From Deinococcus carri (lineage in GTDB: Bacteria > Deinococcota > Deinococci > Deinococcales > Deinococcaceae), in the NCBI RefSeq assembly GCF_039545055.1, contig NZ_BAABRP010000001.1, forward strand, positions 549,501 through 613,500: a DNA stretch of 64,000 nt, read 5' to 3'. This document shows positions 41,110-54,601 of the stretch, piece after piece; the first letter of the stretch is position 1, and every line of letters starts with the position of its first letter. A program made the position numbers and the translations under genes. Below the pieces are notes generated by a model, which was not told the DNA's origin, made no database searches, and saw only the letters and a program-made list of their open reading frames with translations.

Positions 41110-41885
41110 ATGCTGGAAGTGGGCGAGTCTATCGGCTGGAATCACGGTGAGGCGCAGGTGTACGCCGCCCGCTGGAAGGGCCGTCCTGCCGTGCTGAAGC
41201 GGCATGCCAAGCGGCACAAGTACGCCCGCGAAATCTACGGGTATTTCACCTGGCCTGGCTTCCTGCCCCGCCTCCTGTTCGCCGATGCCGAGCGGCTGGA
41301 ACTTGTGCTGGAGCGGGTCGAGGGCGAATGTGCGCTGGCGTTGCTCCAGACGGAGGAGATGTACCGGGCGGCGGGGGCGGCGCTGAGGCGGCTGCACGAC
41401 GCCGCGCCGCTGCCGCTCGCCTTCGACGACGGCCGGGCTGACCTGAGGCGGCTGGTCGAGAGCTTCATTCCCCGCGCGGCTGGGCTGCTCGACGAAGGGC
41501 AGGTGAGCCGGGTCGAGGGGATGACGAGAGAACTGCTGGCCGCCCCCTTCCCGCCCACGGTCCTGCGCCACGGGGACTACACGGCCCGCAACTGGCTCTG
41601 GGACGGAGCGCGGCTGACGGTCATCGACACGGAACATGCCCGCCCCGGCCCGGCAGTGCTGGACATCGCCAAGCTGGACAACAAGGTCCTGTGGCAACGT
41701 CCCGAACTGCGGCGGGCCTTTCAGCAGGGCTACGGGCGCGAGTGGAGCGCGGGGGAACAGCATTTCCTGCATGTGATCCGGCATTTCGATGCGCTGACCC
41801 TGGCCGTCTGGTGCCACGAACACCAGGACCGGGCGGGCTTCGAGCAGATGCGTGACGCTCTGGCGAGACTGTTGAGCCAGGCCCG

Positions 41886-41889
<4 letters not shown>
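41110..41889 (+). CDS. Aminoglycoside-phosphotransferase-like small-molecule kinase
   Basis: A 259-residue protein-kinase-like fold protein. The catalytic loop is LRHGDYTARNWLW and the metal-binding Asp is in VIDTEHARPG, the pattern of the APH/choline-kinase superfamily. The substrate cannot be deduced. The ATG at 41110 follows TACCCT with a 6-nt gap. Its TAA stop overlaps the stop codon of convergent lysZ. Confidence 0.8.
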
Positions 41890-42689
<800 letters not shown>

Positions 42690-42791
42690 GGGCTGAAGGT
42701 AGCACATGGCAGGAGAAAAGGGAGAAGAGTTGTCACATGAAAAGGAATACCCCGAAAATACGAGGTGCTGGGGTCCACGCTAGTGTGGGCC

Positions 42792-43385
42792 ATGACCTCG
42801 TCCCCGGCGATTCTTTGGATCAACGGCCCCTTCGGCGTGGGCAAGACGCATACGGCCCATGCCCTGCACGCGCGGGTGCCGGGCAGCTTCCTGTTCGACC
42901 CGGAGGAACTCGGCTTCACGCTGCGCCGCCTCACGCCGCCAGGGAGGCAGGAGCCCGACTTCCAGCAGCATCCTCTCTGGGTCCCCTTCGTGCTGGAGGC
43001 GCTGGCAGAAGCGGCCTCGCGCGCAGATGGGCCGGTCATCGTCCCCATGACGGTGACGGATGTGGAACGGCACGAGGCTCTGCTCAAGGGGCTGCGTGAA
43101 CGCGGGCTGACCGCCCACCACTTTACGCTGCTCGCTCCGCCCGCCGTGATTCATGCCCGGCTGCGGCGGCGTCTGGAGGGCCGTCACTCCTGGGCCGGGG
43201 CGCAGGTCGAGGACCGGCTGCGCGAACTCGCCGGGCCGCGGTTTGCCGTTCACCTGAACACCTATGGGCGCACCGTGGACGCTGTGGCCGAAGAAATCGG
43301 CGCGCGGGCAGGGCTGGACCTCTCTCCCTCCTCCGAACCCCGGTTCCGGCGCTGGTGGAGAGTCACCTGGGCACATCGGCGCTGA
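42792..43385 (+). CDS. P-loop kinase, TmrB-like
   Basis: A 197-residue P-loop protein that begins with ILWINGPFGVGKTHTAHAL, closely resembling the TmrB tunicamycin-resistance ATPase start. The remainder has a nucleotide-kinase-like layout with an Arg-rich lid (HARLRRRLEGRH). The substrate is unknown. The start at 42792 was chosen because the protein then begins directly before the P-loop strand; TAGTGT lies 5 nt upstream. Confidence 0.78.
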   Translation: MTSSPAILWINGPFGVGKTHTAHALHARVPGSFLFDPEELGFTLRRLTPPGRQEPDFQQHPLWVPFVLEALAEAASRADGPVIVPMTVTDVERHEALLKGLRERGLTAHHFTLLAPPAVIHARLRRRLEGRHSWAGAQVEDRLRELAGPRFAVHLNTYGRTVDAVAEEIGARAGLDLSPSSEPRFRRWWRVTWAHRR

Positions 43386-43389
43386 GCGG

Positions 43390-44583
<1,194 letters not shown>

Positions 44584-44768
44584 GCCCCGAGCCTGCGCCC
44601 AGAGCGGTCGGGAACGCAAATGTCTGTTTCCCGGCCAGGAACAGCGCGCCCGGGGTTCGTCTTGCACGCAGCCGGGGTGGGGCGAAGACGAGGGACGCGC
44701 GCATGAACAAGTCAGCCCATACCGCTTGCTGAAAGGCGAAAGCCACCCCTGGGTCTCCGGCCACTGGA

Positions 44769-44808
44769 AAACATCCGGTGCTCCTGCTGGAGGCGCTGGC
44801 CGGATGTT
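44769..44808 (-). terminator. Terminator after the GNAT gene
   Basis: ACATCCGG and CCGGATGT form a stem that on the minus strand is followed by TTTTCC. It lies about 40 bases after the GNAT stop codon. The hairpin could also act on the plus strand, where TTCTTT follows. Confidence 0.6.
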
Positions 44809-44843
44809 CTTTCATCAGGGCAAGCTGGTCCTACAGTTTGGTC

Positions 44844-45155
44844 TTACAGCCCGAACACGCCCCGCTGGTCCGGCTGCACCAGCTCCGTGTACTCGGGGTG
44901 TTCGCGGATGTAGGCGGCGACGAACTGGCACATCGGCACGACCTGGCGGCCCTGCGCGCGGGCGTCGTCGAGAGCGGCCTGGACAAGCTGCGAGCCGAGG
45001 CCCTGGCCCTCATGGCCCTCCTCGACCTCGGTGTGGGTGAACATCAGGGCATCGCCCGCCGGGCGGTACTCGGCGAACCCCACCACCCGCCCGCCCTGCT
45101 TGATCTCGTAGCGGCGTTCGGCCTCGTTGTTGGTCACCTGCGCGTCCTGGGTCAT
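44844..45155 (-). CDS. Small GNAT-like N-acetyltransferase (YidJ type)
   Basis: A 103-residue acetyltransferase-like protein. The segment LMFTHTEVEEGHEGQGLGSQLVQAALDDAR contains the acetyl-CoA loop (Q-G-x-G-S) and is followed by VPMCQFVAAYIREHPEY, typical of the compact GNAT family (about 90-100 residues). Its ATG at 45155 overlaps the upstream stop codon as ATGA. Third gene of an overlapping operon. Confidence 0.88.
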   Translation of the reverse strand: MTQDAQVTNNEAERRYEIKQGGRVVGFAEYRPAGDALMFTHTEVEEGHEGQGLGSQLVQAALDDARAQGRQVVPMCQFVAAYIREHPEYTELVQPDQRGVFGL

Positions 45156-45736
45156 GCTCCAGGGTATAGCCCCGCGCTGCCCGGCACGCTGTCTCTTAAG
45201 GGAGTCGCAGCCAGCGCCACCGCCTGCCGCCACACGTCGGCCCGCGTGACCAGTCCGCCCGTCAGTGCCCCCACGCTGCCCGCCCCCCGTTTGATACCGC
45301 TGGTGCCCAGCACCTCGTCCATCACCGGGCCGAGTTCCTCGCCCGCGCGCACCCGTGCGGCGACCAGGGGGGGCAGGCGCAGGTCCGCCGTGCGGGACAC
45401 CTCCAGCCGCACCTGGCCCGCCCGGCGACAGGCCACGGCGACGATGCCGAACAGCCAGCCGTCCGCGCCGCTGAAGGTGACGCCCCCTTCCAGGCCTACC
45501 CCCCAGCCTTCCCCGTCCTCCAGCGTGGCGAGCGCCGCCCGTGCCCGGTTGACCGCGCCCTCACGGGTCTGGGCCTCCCCGATAGGCTGGTCGGGGACGC
45601 CGCTGGGCACCGCCACGCCCTCCACACCAGCCCCCGGCCACCACGCCCCGAACACGTCGCGGACGGGCTGGATCTTGGCCGGGTTCAGGCTGCCAACCCG
45701 CACCAGAGGGGCTTCCTTCACTGAGACTGCCTTCAC
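45152..45736 (-). CDS. Inosine/xanthosine triphosphatase, YjjX-like
   Basis: A ~194-residue NTPase of the YjjX family, which removes non-canonical purine nucleotides. Segments VGSLNPAKIQPVRDVF near the start, VGLEGGV and the TSGIKRGAGSVGALTGGLVTR stretch are diagnostic. The start is taken as GTG at 45736, overlapping the DinB gene's stop as GTGA; a GTG at 45745 is the alternative. Middle gene of the DinB-yjjX-GNAT unit. Confidence 0.85.
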   Translation of the reverse strand: MKAVSVKEAPLVRVGSLNPAKIQPVRDVFGAWWPGAGVEGVAVPSGVPDQPIGEAQTREGAVNRARAALATLEDGEGWGVGLEGGVTFSGADGWLFGIVAVACRRAGQVRLEVSRTADLRLPPLVAARVRAGEELGPVMDEVLGTSGIKRGAGSVGALTGGLVTRADVWRQAVALAATPLRDSVPGSAGLYPGA

Positions 45737-46143
45737 TGGGGCCACGCGCCCAGCACCCGGCGCAGCAGTGCGACCTGGCCCCAGTGGTAGGCGTTGTGGG
45801 CGGCCAGATCGGTCAGCACCTCCCGCGTCCGCTCGGAGGGCGCGGAGGCCAGGGCGCGCGCCTCGGCCAGCCCCAGACGCAGTTCCGTCAGGCAGGCCTC
45901 GAAGGCAGCGGGGGTATTCAGGCCCGGCCAGATGTCGAGTTCCTCCGGCCAGGTTTCGCGCTGCCCGGAGGCGAGGTTCAGGCTGGCCCGCTGCGTCACC
46001 GCGAGGTGGGCCAGCAGAGCCGCGAGCGTGTAGGGCACCCCGGTCACGGACCGCGCCGCCGTCTCGAAGGTCAGGCCGTCCAGCAGGGTTTCCGGGGCGG
46101 GAAAGATCGCGCCGCCACCCAGGGCCGCTTGCAGCATGTTCAT
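45733..46143 (-). CDS. DinB-family protein
   Basis: A 136-residue four-helix-bundle protein of the DinB/YfiT superfamily, which is expanded in Deinococcus. Family features are the helix with LLAHLAVTQ and the C-terminal AHNAYHWGQVALLRR, giving the usual metal-binding histidines. Biochemical roles in this family include thiol transferases and metal-dependent hydrolases; none can be assigned here. The ATG at 46143 follows TAGGCT by 7 nt and heads a three-gene overlapping operon. Confidence 0.85.
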   Translation of the reverse strand: MNMLQAALGGGAIFPAPETLLDGLTFETAARSVTGVPYTLAALLAHLAVTQRASLNLASGQRETWPEELDIWPGLNTPAAFEACLTELRLGLAEARALASAPSERTREVLTDLAAHNAYHWGQVALLRRVLGAWPQ

Positions 46144-46478
46144 GGGCAGCAGCCTAGAACATTTGTCAAAAAGAGACCTTCTTCCCCACCGAGCGGGCGG
46201 GCAGGCTTGCTGGGGCGAGTCCGTTCTGCCCAAGACAGCGAGCGCAATAAAGAGAGCGTTTGGGACTTGCAAAGCTGCGAAGCAGAGTTGGGGAGGCGTT
46301 GGACGTGTCCTTCTTCCAACGGCGTCATTCGGACAAATGCTCCAGAGCAAGGGGCGGGCGCGGGGCCGGGACAATCCCAAGAGAGCCTCAAGGGACCGTT
46401 GTGGGCGGCTGAAGTGCCCTTTCAGACGTCCGTCAACCTCTCCCCCCACACTGGAGAGCAGCACGACGGGAGAGACCG
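46144..46478. other. 335-bp intergenic region with a possible decayed MITE fragment
   Basis: This divergent gap holds the DinB-gene -10 box (46151-46156). Around 46264-46290 the sequence GGACTTGCAAAGCTG followed by AAGCAGAG matches, in reverse complement, two segments of the MITE-like element at 39293-39490. No gene seen; no clear promoter found for the response regulator. Confidence 0.4.
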
Positions 46479-46925
46479 ATGTTCATGCCAGAAGCCACGC
46501 CAATCGAAATTCTGCTCGTCGAGGACAGCGAGCCGGATATCATGCTGACCGAGGAAGCCTTTGCTGCTGCCGGCATCACCAACCGCCTGCACGTCACCCG
46601 TGACGGCGTGGAGGCCCTCGCGTTCCTGCGCCAGCAGGAGGAGTACGCGGAGGCCCCCCGCCCCGACGTGATCCTGCTCGACATCAACATGCCGCGCATG
46701 AACGGCCTGGAAGTCCTGGCCGAACTCAAGCGCGACCCCCTGCTGATGACCATTCCCGTGATCGTCCTGACCACCAGCCAGGCCGACGAGGACATCCTGC
46801 GCTCCTATCAGGCCCACGCGGCGAGCTACGTGGTCAAGCCCATCGACTTCACGCACTTCTACCAGGCCATTCAGGCCCTGGGCCGCTACATGCTCAGCGT
46901 GGTGCGCCTGCCGCCACCGGCCTGA
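46479..46925 (+). CDS. Single-domain response regulator, Rcp1/phytochrome type
   Basis: A 148-residue stand-alone receiver domain. The acid pocket is VEDSEPD (E15, D16), the phosphoacceptor is D68 in [12 protein letters not shown], followed by LTTSQ and the lysine in YVVKPIDF. The sequence type (long loop before the acceptor, no output domain) matches Rcp1-like regulators partnered with bacteriophytochromes, including a Deinococcus one; no sensor kinase gene lies nearby. The ATG at 46479 follows GGGAGA with a 5-base gap. A strong terminator follows. Confidence 0.92.
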   Translation: MFMPEATPIEILLVEDSEPDIMLTEEAFAAAGITNRLHVTRDGVEALAFLRQQEEYAEAPRPDVILLDINMPRMNGLEVLAELKRDPLLMTIPVIVLTTSQADEDILRSYQAHAASYVVKPIDFTHFYQAIQALGRYMLSVVRLPPPA

Positions 46926-46940
46926 AGCCAGCCACATCCA

Positions 46941-46983
46941 GAGAGGGGCCACCTGCTTTCCTGCCCAGGTGGCCTCTCCTTTG
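46941..46983 (+). terminator. Terminator after the response regulator gene
   Basis: GAGAGG..CCACCTG pairs with CAGGTGGCCTCTC, followed by CTTTG. Confidence 0.75.
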
Positions 46984-47012
46984 TGCCGTCCGTCACGTAC
47001 ACTCGCAGCGTC

Positions 47013-49821
<2,809 letters not shown>

Positions 49822-49825
<4 letters not shown>

Positions 49826-50769
49826 CCGCGCCCGCCGCCGTCTTCGTGGGCCGCTTCCAGCCGCCCCACCGCGCCCACGTGGCGACGGTGCTGTACGCGC
49901 TGGAGCAGGCCGGGCGCGTCCTGGTCCTGCTGGGGAGCGCGAACCTGGCCCGCTCCGTCCGCAACCCCTTCAGTGCCCCCGAGCGGGCAGCGATGTTCGG
50001 CGCGGCGCTGCGGGAGGCCGGGGTGCGGCGCGGCCGCGTGACCTTCCGCCCCCTCCCCGACCGCTTCGACGCGGAGCTGTGGGCGGCGGACGTGCGCGCC
50101 GCCGCCGCAGAAGTCTTCGGCCCGGAAACGCCCATCCTGCTCGTCGGCTTCGAAAAGGACGCCTCCACCGCCTACCTGCGCTGGTTCCCCGGCTGGGAGC
50201 GTCTGCCCGTGCCGCTGGTACCCGGCCTGAACGCCACCGACCTGCGCGCGGCGTTCCTGACTGGGCGGCCCCTCCCGGACAGCGTGCCGGGGGCGGTGCG
50301 GCCCTTCCTGGCCCGCTTTGCCCTCACCCCCGCCTATGCCCGCCTCCGGGCCGAGTGGCAGGCGGTGGAGGCCGCCCGCGCTGGCCTGCCCCCCGGCGTC
50401 CACCTGCATGAGGAACGCTGGCTGCACCTGCGGGAGGAGGCGGTCTGGCTGCATACCCGCCGGAGCGCCATCGGAAACGGCCTGTGGGAACTGCCCGGCC
50501 GCGTGCTGCCGCCCGGTGAGTCGCCTGCCTTCCCCGCCCACGCCGTGTTCGACCACCCCGCCCGCGCCCTGGTCGCGCCGACCGCCGCGCACGTCTGGCT
50601 GGGGCCGCCGCCCGCCGCCTTTCCCGCGCGGCCTGTGCCCCTGGCCCGCGCGCTGGCCCTGCCCCGGCGCTTCTTTGAAGACCACCACGTGATGCTGACC
50701 CGGCTGCTGGGGGGGGTAAGCGGGGGAGGGCCTGATCCAAAGCCCGGCGTTCCGCATACAGCCGGTTGA
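49822..50769 (+). CDS. nadM: NadM-type nicotinamide-nucleotide adenylyltransferase fused to a degenerate Nudix domain
   Basis: A 315-residue fusion. The N-terminal ~170 residues are a nucleotidyltransferase: [12 protein letters not shown] is the catalytic signature, and [15 protein letters not shown] matches the C-terminal NadM motif. The C-terminal part aligns with the Nudix half of known NadM-Nudix fusions: [15 protein letters not shown] near residue 219, [19 protein letters not shown], and [11 protein letters not shown]. The Nudix box itself is missing: the REUxEExGU helix is absent between the first two segments. The Nudix half is therefore probably inactive. Start overlaps pncB as ATGA. 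Confidence 0.88.
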
Positions 50770-50812
50770 AGCTGCCCGTGATTCACAGCAGGCATTCACC
50801 GGAGGAACCATC

Positions 50813-51736
50813 ATGAGTGACGACCAGAACACGACCGCCCCATCCGCCCCCACCCCCTCCGACGGGGGCCGCCGCGCCGCCCTCGCCACCCTCGGCAAGT
50901 TCGGGCTGGGGGCCGCTGCCTTCGGCCTCGCCGGAACCGGCGCGCTGGCCGCCCCCGCCCGGAACATCGACGCGGACGTGCTGAATTTCGCGCTGAACCT
51001 GGAATACCTGGAGGCCGCGTTCTACCTGGCCGCCGTGGGCCGTGTGAACGAGCTGCGCGCGATTGGCGGCGGCGCGGCCATTCGCCTCCCCGCCAGCCTG
51101 GACCAGGCGCGCGGGATGCAGTTCAAGGACAGCAACGTCGAGGCCCTGGCCCGCGACATCGCGGAGGATGAGTTCCAGCACGTGAAGTTCCTGCATGGTG
51201 CGCTGGGCAAGGCCGCCGCGCCGCGTCCGGTGCTGGACCTTTCCGCGGCCTTTGACGCCGCTGGGCGGGCCGCCAGCGGGGGCGCAATCAAGGGCTTCAA
51301 CCCCTACGCGAACGACCTGTTCTTCCTGCACGGCGCGTTCATCTTCGAGGATGTGGGCGTCACGGCGTACAACGGCGCGGCCACCCTCATCACCAACCCC
51401 GCCTACCTCCAGGCCGCGGCGGGCATCCTGGCAGTGGAGGCGTACCACGGCGGGGCCATCCGCGCCATGTTGTACCAGCAGCGCCAGGTGAGTGCGGCGG
51501 CCGGGCTGTACGTCGGGCAGGTCGTGCAGGCCATCAGCAACCTGCGTGCCAAGGTCGGCGGCGGCAAGGATGCGGGCCTCACCGACGCCCGCGGCAACGC
51601 CGTCTTCGCGCCCAGCGACATGCACGGCGTGGCCTACCCGCGCACCACCCGCGAGGTCCTGAACATCGTGTACCTCGCGCCTGGCGCGCATATGGGCGGG
51701 TTCTACCCGAACGGGCTGAACGGTAGCATCAAGTAA
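50813..51736 (+). CDS. Ferritin-like protein, desiccation-related (PCC13-62) type, with Tat-like signal
   Basis: A 307-residue exported protein. The N-terminal region has a twin-arginine-like signal ([26 protein letters not shown]). The mature part is a Ferritin_2 domain: [16 protein letters not shown] carries Glu ligands, [11 protein letters not shown] a Glu and His, and later helices contain [13 protein letters not shown]. The family includes plant desiccation protein PCC13-62, and such proteins are common in desiccation-tolerant Deinococcus; iron binding here is inference. GGAGG seven bases before the ATG. A terminator follows. Confidence 0.88.
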   Translation: MSDDQNTTAPSAPTPSDGGRRAALATLGKFGLGAAAFGLAGTGALAAPARNIDADVLNFALNLEYLEAAFYLAAVGRVNELRAIGGGAAIRLPASLDQARGMQFKDSNVEALARDIAEDEFQHVKFLHGALGKAAAPRPVLDLSAAFDAAGRAASGGAIKGFNPYANDLFFLHGAFIFEDVGVTAYNGAATLITNPAYLQAAAGILAVEAYHGGAIRAMLYQQRQVSAAAGLYVGQVVQAISNLRAKVGGGKDAGLTDARGNAVFAPSDMHGVAYPRTTREVLNIVYLAPGAHMGGFYPNGLNGSIK

Positions 51737-51746
51737 AGTTGCCGGC

Positions 51747-51767
51747 GGCCAGCTTCCAGCCGCCAGC
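51747..51767. repeat. Heptamer array (GGCCAGC units)
   Basis: GGCCAGC, TTCCAGC, CGCCAGC: the exact reverse complement of 37905-37925. Confidence 0.8.
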
Positions 51768-51772
51768 ACAGG

Positions 51773-51803
51773 AAGGCCGCTCCGCTGTGGGTCGGCCTTT
51801 TTC
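51773..51803 (+). terminator. Terminator after the ferritin-like gene
   Basis: AAGGCCG and CGGCCTT form a stem with a 13-nt loop followed by a TTTTT run. Confidence 0.8.
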
Positions 51804-51806
51804 GTG

Positions 51807-52754
51807 TTACGGGGTAGGGGAAAGGAGCGCCCGGACGCCCTGCACCGGCGTGAGGGTTCCCGCCAACACCTCCGCGCGGAGTGCCCGCAGCTTCTCCCCG
51901 TCCACCCCGGCCTGAAATGCGCGCCACGCCGCCTCGCGCAGCAGCTCGTCGAACCACACGGCGGTCTGGGCGCGGCGCTTGGTGGGAACGTCCACCGCCT
52001 GCCGGTACGCCCCCACCGCCTCCCACACCTGCCCGATGCCCTCGCCCGTCAGTGCCGAGGCTTGCAGGGCGCGGGGCCGCCACGGTGCACCCTTCGGCGT
52101 CAGCAGCTTGAGGGCCATCGTGAGTTCAGTTTGTGCCCGCGTTGCGGCCTTCGGGTCCGTGTCCGCCTTGTTCACCACGCACAGGTCGCTCATTTCCATG
52201 ATGCCGCGCTTGATGCCCTGAAGCTCATCCCCGGCATTGGGCAGCGTCAGCAGCACGAAGAGGTCGGTCATGGCGGCCACCTGTGTCTCCGACTGGCCCA
52301 CCCCGACCGTCTCCACCAGCAGCACGTCGTACCCGGCGGCCTCGCAGAGCGTGATGGCCTCGCGGGTGCGCCGCGCCACCCCGCCCAGTGTGCCCCCGCT
52401 GGGGCTGGGGCGGATGTAGGCGTTCGGATGCACGGTCAGCCGGGGCATCCGCGTCTTGTCGCCCATGATGCTGCCGCCGGTGCGCGCGCTGGAGGGGTCC
52501 ACCGCCAGCACGGCGACCCGGTGCCCGGCGTCCGCCAGATACGTCCCCAGCGCCTCGATAAAGGTGCTTTTGCCCACGCCCGGCACACCCGTCAGGCCCA
52601 CCCGGACCGACTTCCCGGCGTGGGGCAGCACCTCGGCCAGCAGCGCCTGCGCCTCCGCTTCGTGGTCGGGGCGGGTGGATTCGGTCAGGGTGATGGCGCG
52701 GGCGAGGGCGCGTCGGTTGCCCGTGAGGAGGGGAGGGGCGAGGGGATGAGGCAT
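51807..52754 (-). CDS. meaB: MeaB/ArgK G-protein chaperone of methylmalonyl-CoA mutase
   Basis: A 315-residue P-loop GTPase that loads adenosylcobalamin onto methylmalonyl-CoA mutase and protects it from inactivation. Visible segments: GVPGVGKST (G1), [30 protein letters not shown] (switch), and NKAD (base specificity). These are diagnostic for MeaB. The start at 52754 is chosen because [10 protein letters not shown] precedes the first conserved helix; no good ribosome site is seen. The mutase it serves is at 57400-59547. Confidence 0.92.
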   Translation of the reverse strand: MPHPLAPPLLTGNRRALARAITLTESTRPDHEAEAQALLAEVLPHAGKSVRVGLTGVPGVGKSTFIEALGTYLADAGHRVAVLAVDPSSARTGGSIMGDKTRMPRLTVHPNAYIRPSPSGGTLGGVARRTREAITLCEAAGYDVLLVETVGVGQSETQVAAMTDLFVLLTLPNAGDELQGIKRGIMEMSDLCVVNKADTDPKAATRAQTELTMALKLLTPKGAPWRPRALQASALTGEGIGQVWEAVGAYRQAVDVPTKRRAQTAVWFDELLREAAWRAFQAGVDGEKLRALRAEVLAGTLTPVQGVRALLSPTP

Positions 52755-52805
52755 AGGAAAGGCGATGCGGCAGCGCACCTCCGGCCAGCTTAGCGCCCTG
52801 ATGGT

Positions 52806-52811
52806 GTAGAC
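52806..52811 (+). promoter_or_regulatory. Probable -10 box (TAGACT) of the aldehyde dehydrogenase gene
   Basis: TAGACT lies 40 bases ahead of the coding start. A FadR-type operator sits just downstream of the expected transcription start. Confidence 0.55.
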
Positions 52812-52823
52812 TGCCCCCATTCC

Positions 52824-52840
52824 AACTGGTCAGACCACTT
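52824..52840. promoter_or_regulatory. FadR-type operator upstream of the aldehyde dehydrogenase gene
   Basis: AACTGGTCAGACCACTT contains the perfect palindrome TGGTCAGACCA and matches the E. coli FadR site pattern (CTGGTCNGACC core). It lies between the -10 box and the ribosome site, where a bound repressor would block transcription. A second CTGGTCAGACC lies before fadR itself. Confidence 0.75.
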
Positions 52841-52851
52841 GCGGAGGGCTT

Positions 52852-54273
52852 ATGAATGAAGCCGGTATCCAGGCCATCTTCGAGGCGCAGCAGGCCCACC
52901 GCCTGCGGATGGCGCAGACGGGAGCGGCCGAGCGGCAGGCCATCCTGCGCCGCCTGCGGGACGCCATCCAGCGGCACCGGGTCCGGCTGGCGGAGGCGCT
53001 CGCCCTGGATCTGGGCAAGAGCCGCGCCGAGGCGGAAATCACCGAGCTGCATCCCGTAGTGGGGGAGCTGAACCACGCCGTGGCCCACCTGCCGCGCTGG
53101 ATGCGGCCCCGCTCCGTCGCAACGCCCGCCACGCTGCTCGGCTCGCGCAGCTGGGTGGTGCCAGAGGCGCGCGGCGTGACGCTGATTCTCAGCCCCTGGA
53201 ACTACCCGGTGAACCTCGCCCTCGCGCCGCTGGTCGCCAGCCTCGCGGCAGGGAACACCGTCATCCTCAAGCCCAGTGAGAAGGCCCCTGCCACAGCCCG
53301 CGCGCTGCGGGAGTTGCTGGAGGAGGTCTTCGAACCATACCTCGTTGCCGTGGTGGAGGGTGGGGCGGATGTGGCGGAGGCGCTGACCCGGTTGCCCTTC
53401 GACCATATCTTCTTTACCGGGAGCGGCGACATCGGCCGCCGGGTGATGGAAGCTGCCGCGCGGAACCTTACGCCGGTCACGCTGGAACTGGGCGGCAAGA
53501 GTCCGGCCATTCTCGGGCACGGGGCCGACCTGGGGCTGGCCGCCGAGCGCATCGGCTGGGGCAAGTTCCTGAACGCCGGGCAGACCTGCGTGGCCCCCGA
53601 CTACGTGCTGGTGCCCCAGGAGCAGCATGACGGGTTCGTGGAACGGCTGCGGGAGGTGGTCGCGCGCCGCTATGGGTCCGGTCCCGACACGCTGAAAGAT
53701 TTTGGGCGCTTGGTGGACGCTGCCAGCGTGCATCGCCTGGAGCGCCTGACTGGCGAGAGCGTACGGGCTGGGGCGCGCGTGGTGTTCGGCGGCCAGTTCG
53801 ACGCGGCGCAGCGCCTCATCTCGCCCACCCTGGTCACGAACGTCACCCCGGAGATGCCGCTGATGCGGGAGGAACTCTTCGGTCCAGTCCTGCCCATCCT
53901 GCCCTACCGCGACCTGGCAGACGCGCTGGCCCTGGTGCGGCGGCTGGACACGCCGCTGGCCCTCTACGCTTTCACCCGCGACCCTGGGGAAGCCGAGCAG
54001 GTGCGCCGCGAGACGCGCAGCGGCGGCCTGGTGGTCAACGGGACGGTCGTTCACCTCACCAATCCCAACCTTCCCTTCGGCGGCATCGGCCCCAGCGGCA
54101 TGGGCAGCTACCACGGCGAGTACGGCTTCCGCGCCTTCAGCCACGAGCGCGCCGTGCTGCACGAGGCCGCCCTCAGCCCCACCCGCCTGAGTTACCCCCC
54201 CTACGGCCGCCCCGCCCCACGCTTCACCACCTGGCTGCTGCGTCAGATGGAGCGCACGCTGCCTTCGGGGTAG
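52852..54273 (+). CDS. Aldehyde dehydrogenase (ALDH3-like, fatty aldehyde type)
   Basis: A 473-residue NAD(P)-dependent aldehyde dehydrogenase. The catalytic cysteine is in NAGQTCVAPDYVL, the general-base Glu in TLELGGKSPAIL, and the coenzyme motifs FFTGSGDIGR and SPWNYPVNLALAPL are present. Length and the PWNYP motif fit the class 3 / fatty aldehyde group, which oxidises long-chain aldehydes. GGAGGG lies just upstream of the ATG. The FadR-type operator in its promoter supports a link to lipid metabolism. Confidence 0.92.
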   Translation: MNEAGIQAIFEAQQAHRLRMAQTGAAERQAILRRLRDAIQRHRVRLAEALALDLGKSRAEAEITELHPVVGELNHAVAHLPRWMRPRSVATPATLLGSRSWVVPEARGVTLILSPWNYPVNLALAPLVASLAAGNTVILKPSEKAPATARALRELLEEVFEPYLVAVVEGGADVAEALTRLPFDHIFFTGSGDIGRRVMEAAARNLTPVTLELGGKSPAILGHGADLGLAAERIGWGKFLNAGQTCVAPDYVLVPQEQHDGFVERLREVVARRYGSGPDTLKDFGRLVDAASVHRLERLTGESVRAGARVVFGGQFDAAQRLISPTLVTNVTPEMPLMREELFGPVLPILPYRDLADALALVRRLDTPLALYAFTRDPGEAEQVRRETRSGGLVVNGTVVHLTNPNLPFGGIGPSGMGSYHGEYGFRAFSHERAVLHEAALSPTRLSYPPYGRPAPRFTTWLLRQMERTLPSG

Positions 54274-54283
54274 GGAGGCGAGC

Positions 54284-54311
54284 GGCCAGCTTTCAGCGGC
54301 CAGCCGTCAGC
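54284..54311. repeat. Heptamer array (GGCCAGC units)
   Basis: GGCCAGC, TTTCAGC, GGCCAGC, CGTCAGC, immediately after the aldehyde dehydrogenase gene. Confidence 0.8.
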
Positions 54312-54550
54312 TTGGGTTGGATGCGGTTCAGTGGACGAGTGCGTATGGGAGGGCCTTTTCGCTCCTCCCCCTTGAGGGGGGAGGTTGTGACTGGTACAGC
54401 TCCGTAGGAGAGGGGGCGAGCGGGCAGAGCATTGAGAGGCCAGGGGGAAAGAATCCGGTCCCCTTTTCGGGTGGCGTTACGAGGACAGCCTCCGGCTGTC
54501 ACCCCTCTCCCCGGCCTCTCCCGCAAGGGGGCAGGGAGAAAAAGAAAAAA
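54312..54550. other. Gap upstream of fadR with GC-rich low-complexity repeats
   Basis: This non-coding stretch contains CTCCCCCTTGAGGGGGGAG and CCTCTCCCGCAAGGGGGCAGG, small hairpin-like blocks of a kind common between bacterial genes. An A-rich tract (54538-54550) precedes the fadR -10 box. No gene seen. Confidence 0.5.
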
Positions 54551-54552
54551 CC

Positions 54553-54558
54553 TATTCT
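54553..54558 (+). promoter_or_regulatory. Probable -10 box (TATTCT) of fadR
   Basis: TATTCT lies just ahead of the FadR-type operator, so FadR binding would cover the transcription start. Confidence 0.5.
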
Positions 54559-54560
54559 TT

Positions 54561-54578
54561 CTGGTCAGACCTCTGACC
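54561..54578. promoter_or_regulatory. FadR-type operator upstream of fadR (autoregulation)
   Basis: CTGGTCAGACCTCTGACC contains TGGTCAGACC, the same 10-bp core as at 52827, followed by a second TGACC half. It starts 3 bases after the -10 box. Confidence 0.7.
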
Positions 54579-54601
54579 TCTTCAAAAAAGGAGCTTCCCC
54601 C

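Noticed and set aside
54481..54540. Rho-independent terminator from GGCCTCTCCCGCAAGGGGGCAGGG
   Set aside because: It resembles a low-complexity CCTCTCCC repeat block common in many bacterial genomes; pairing is weak and it lies over 200 bp after the dehydrogenase stop.
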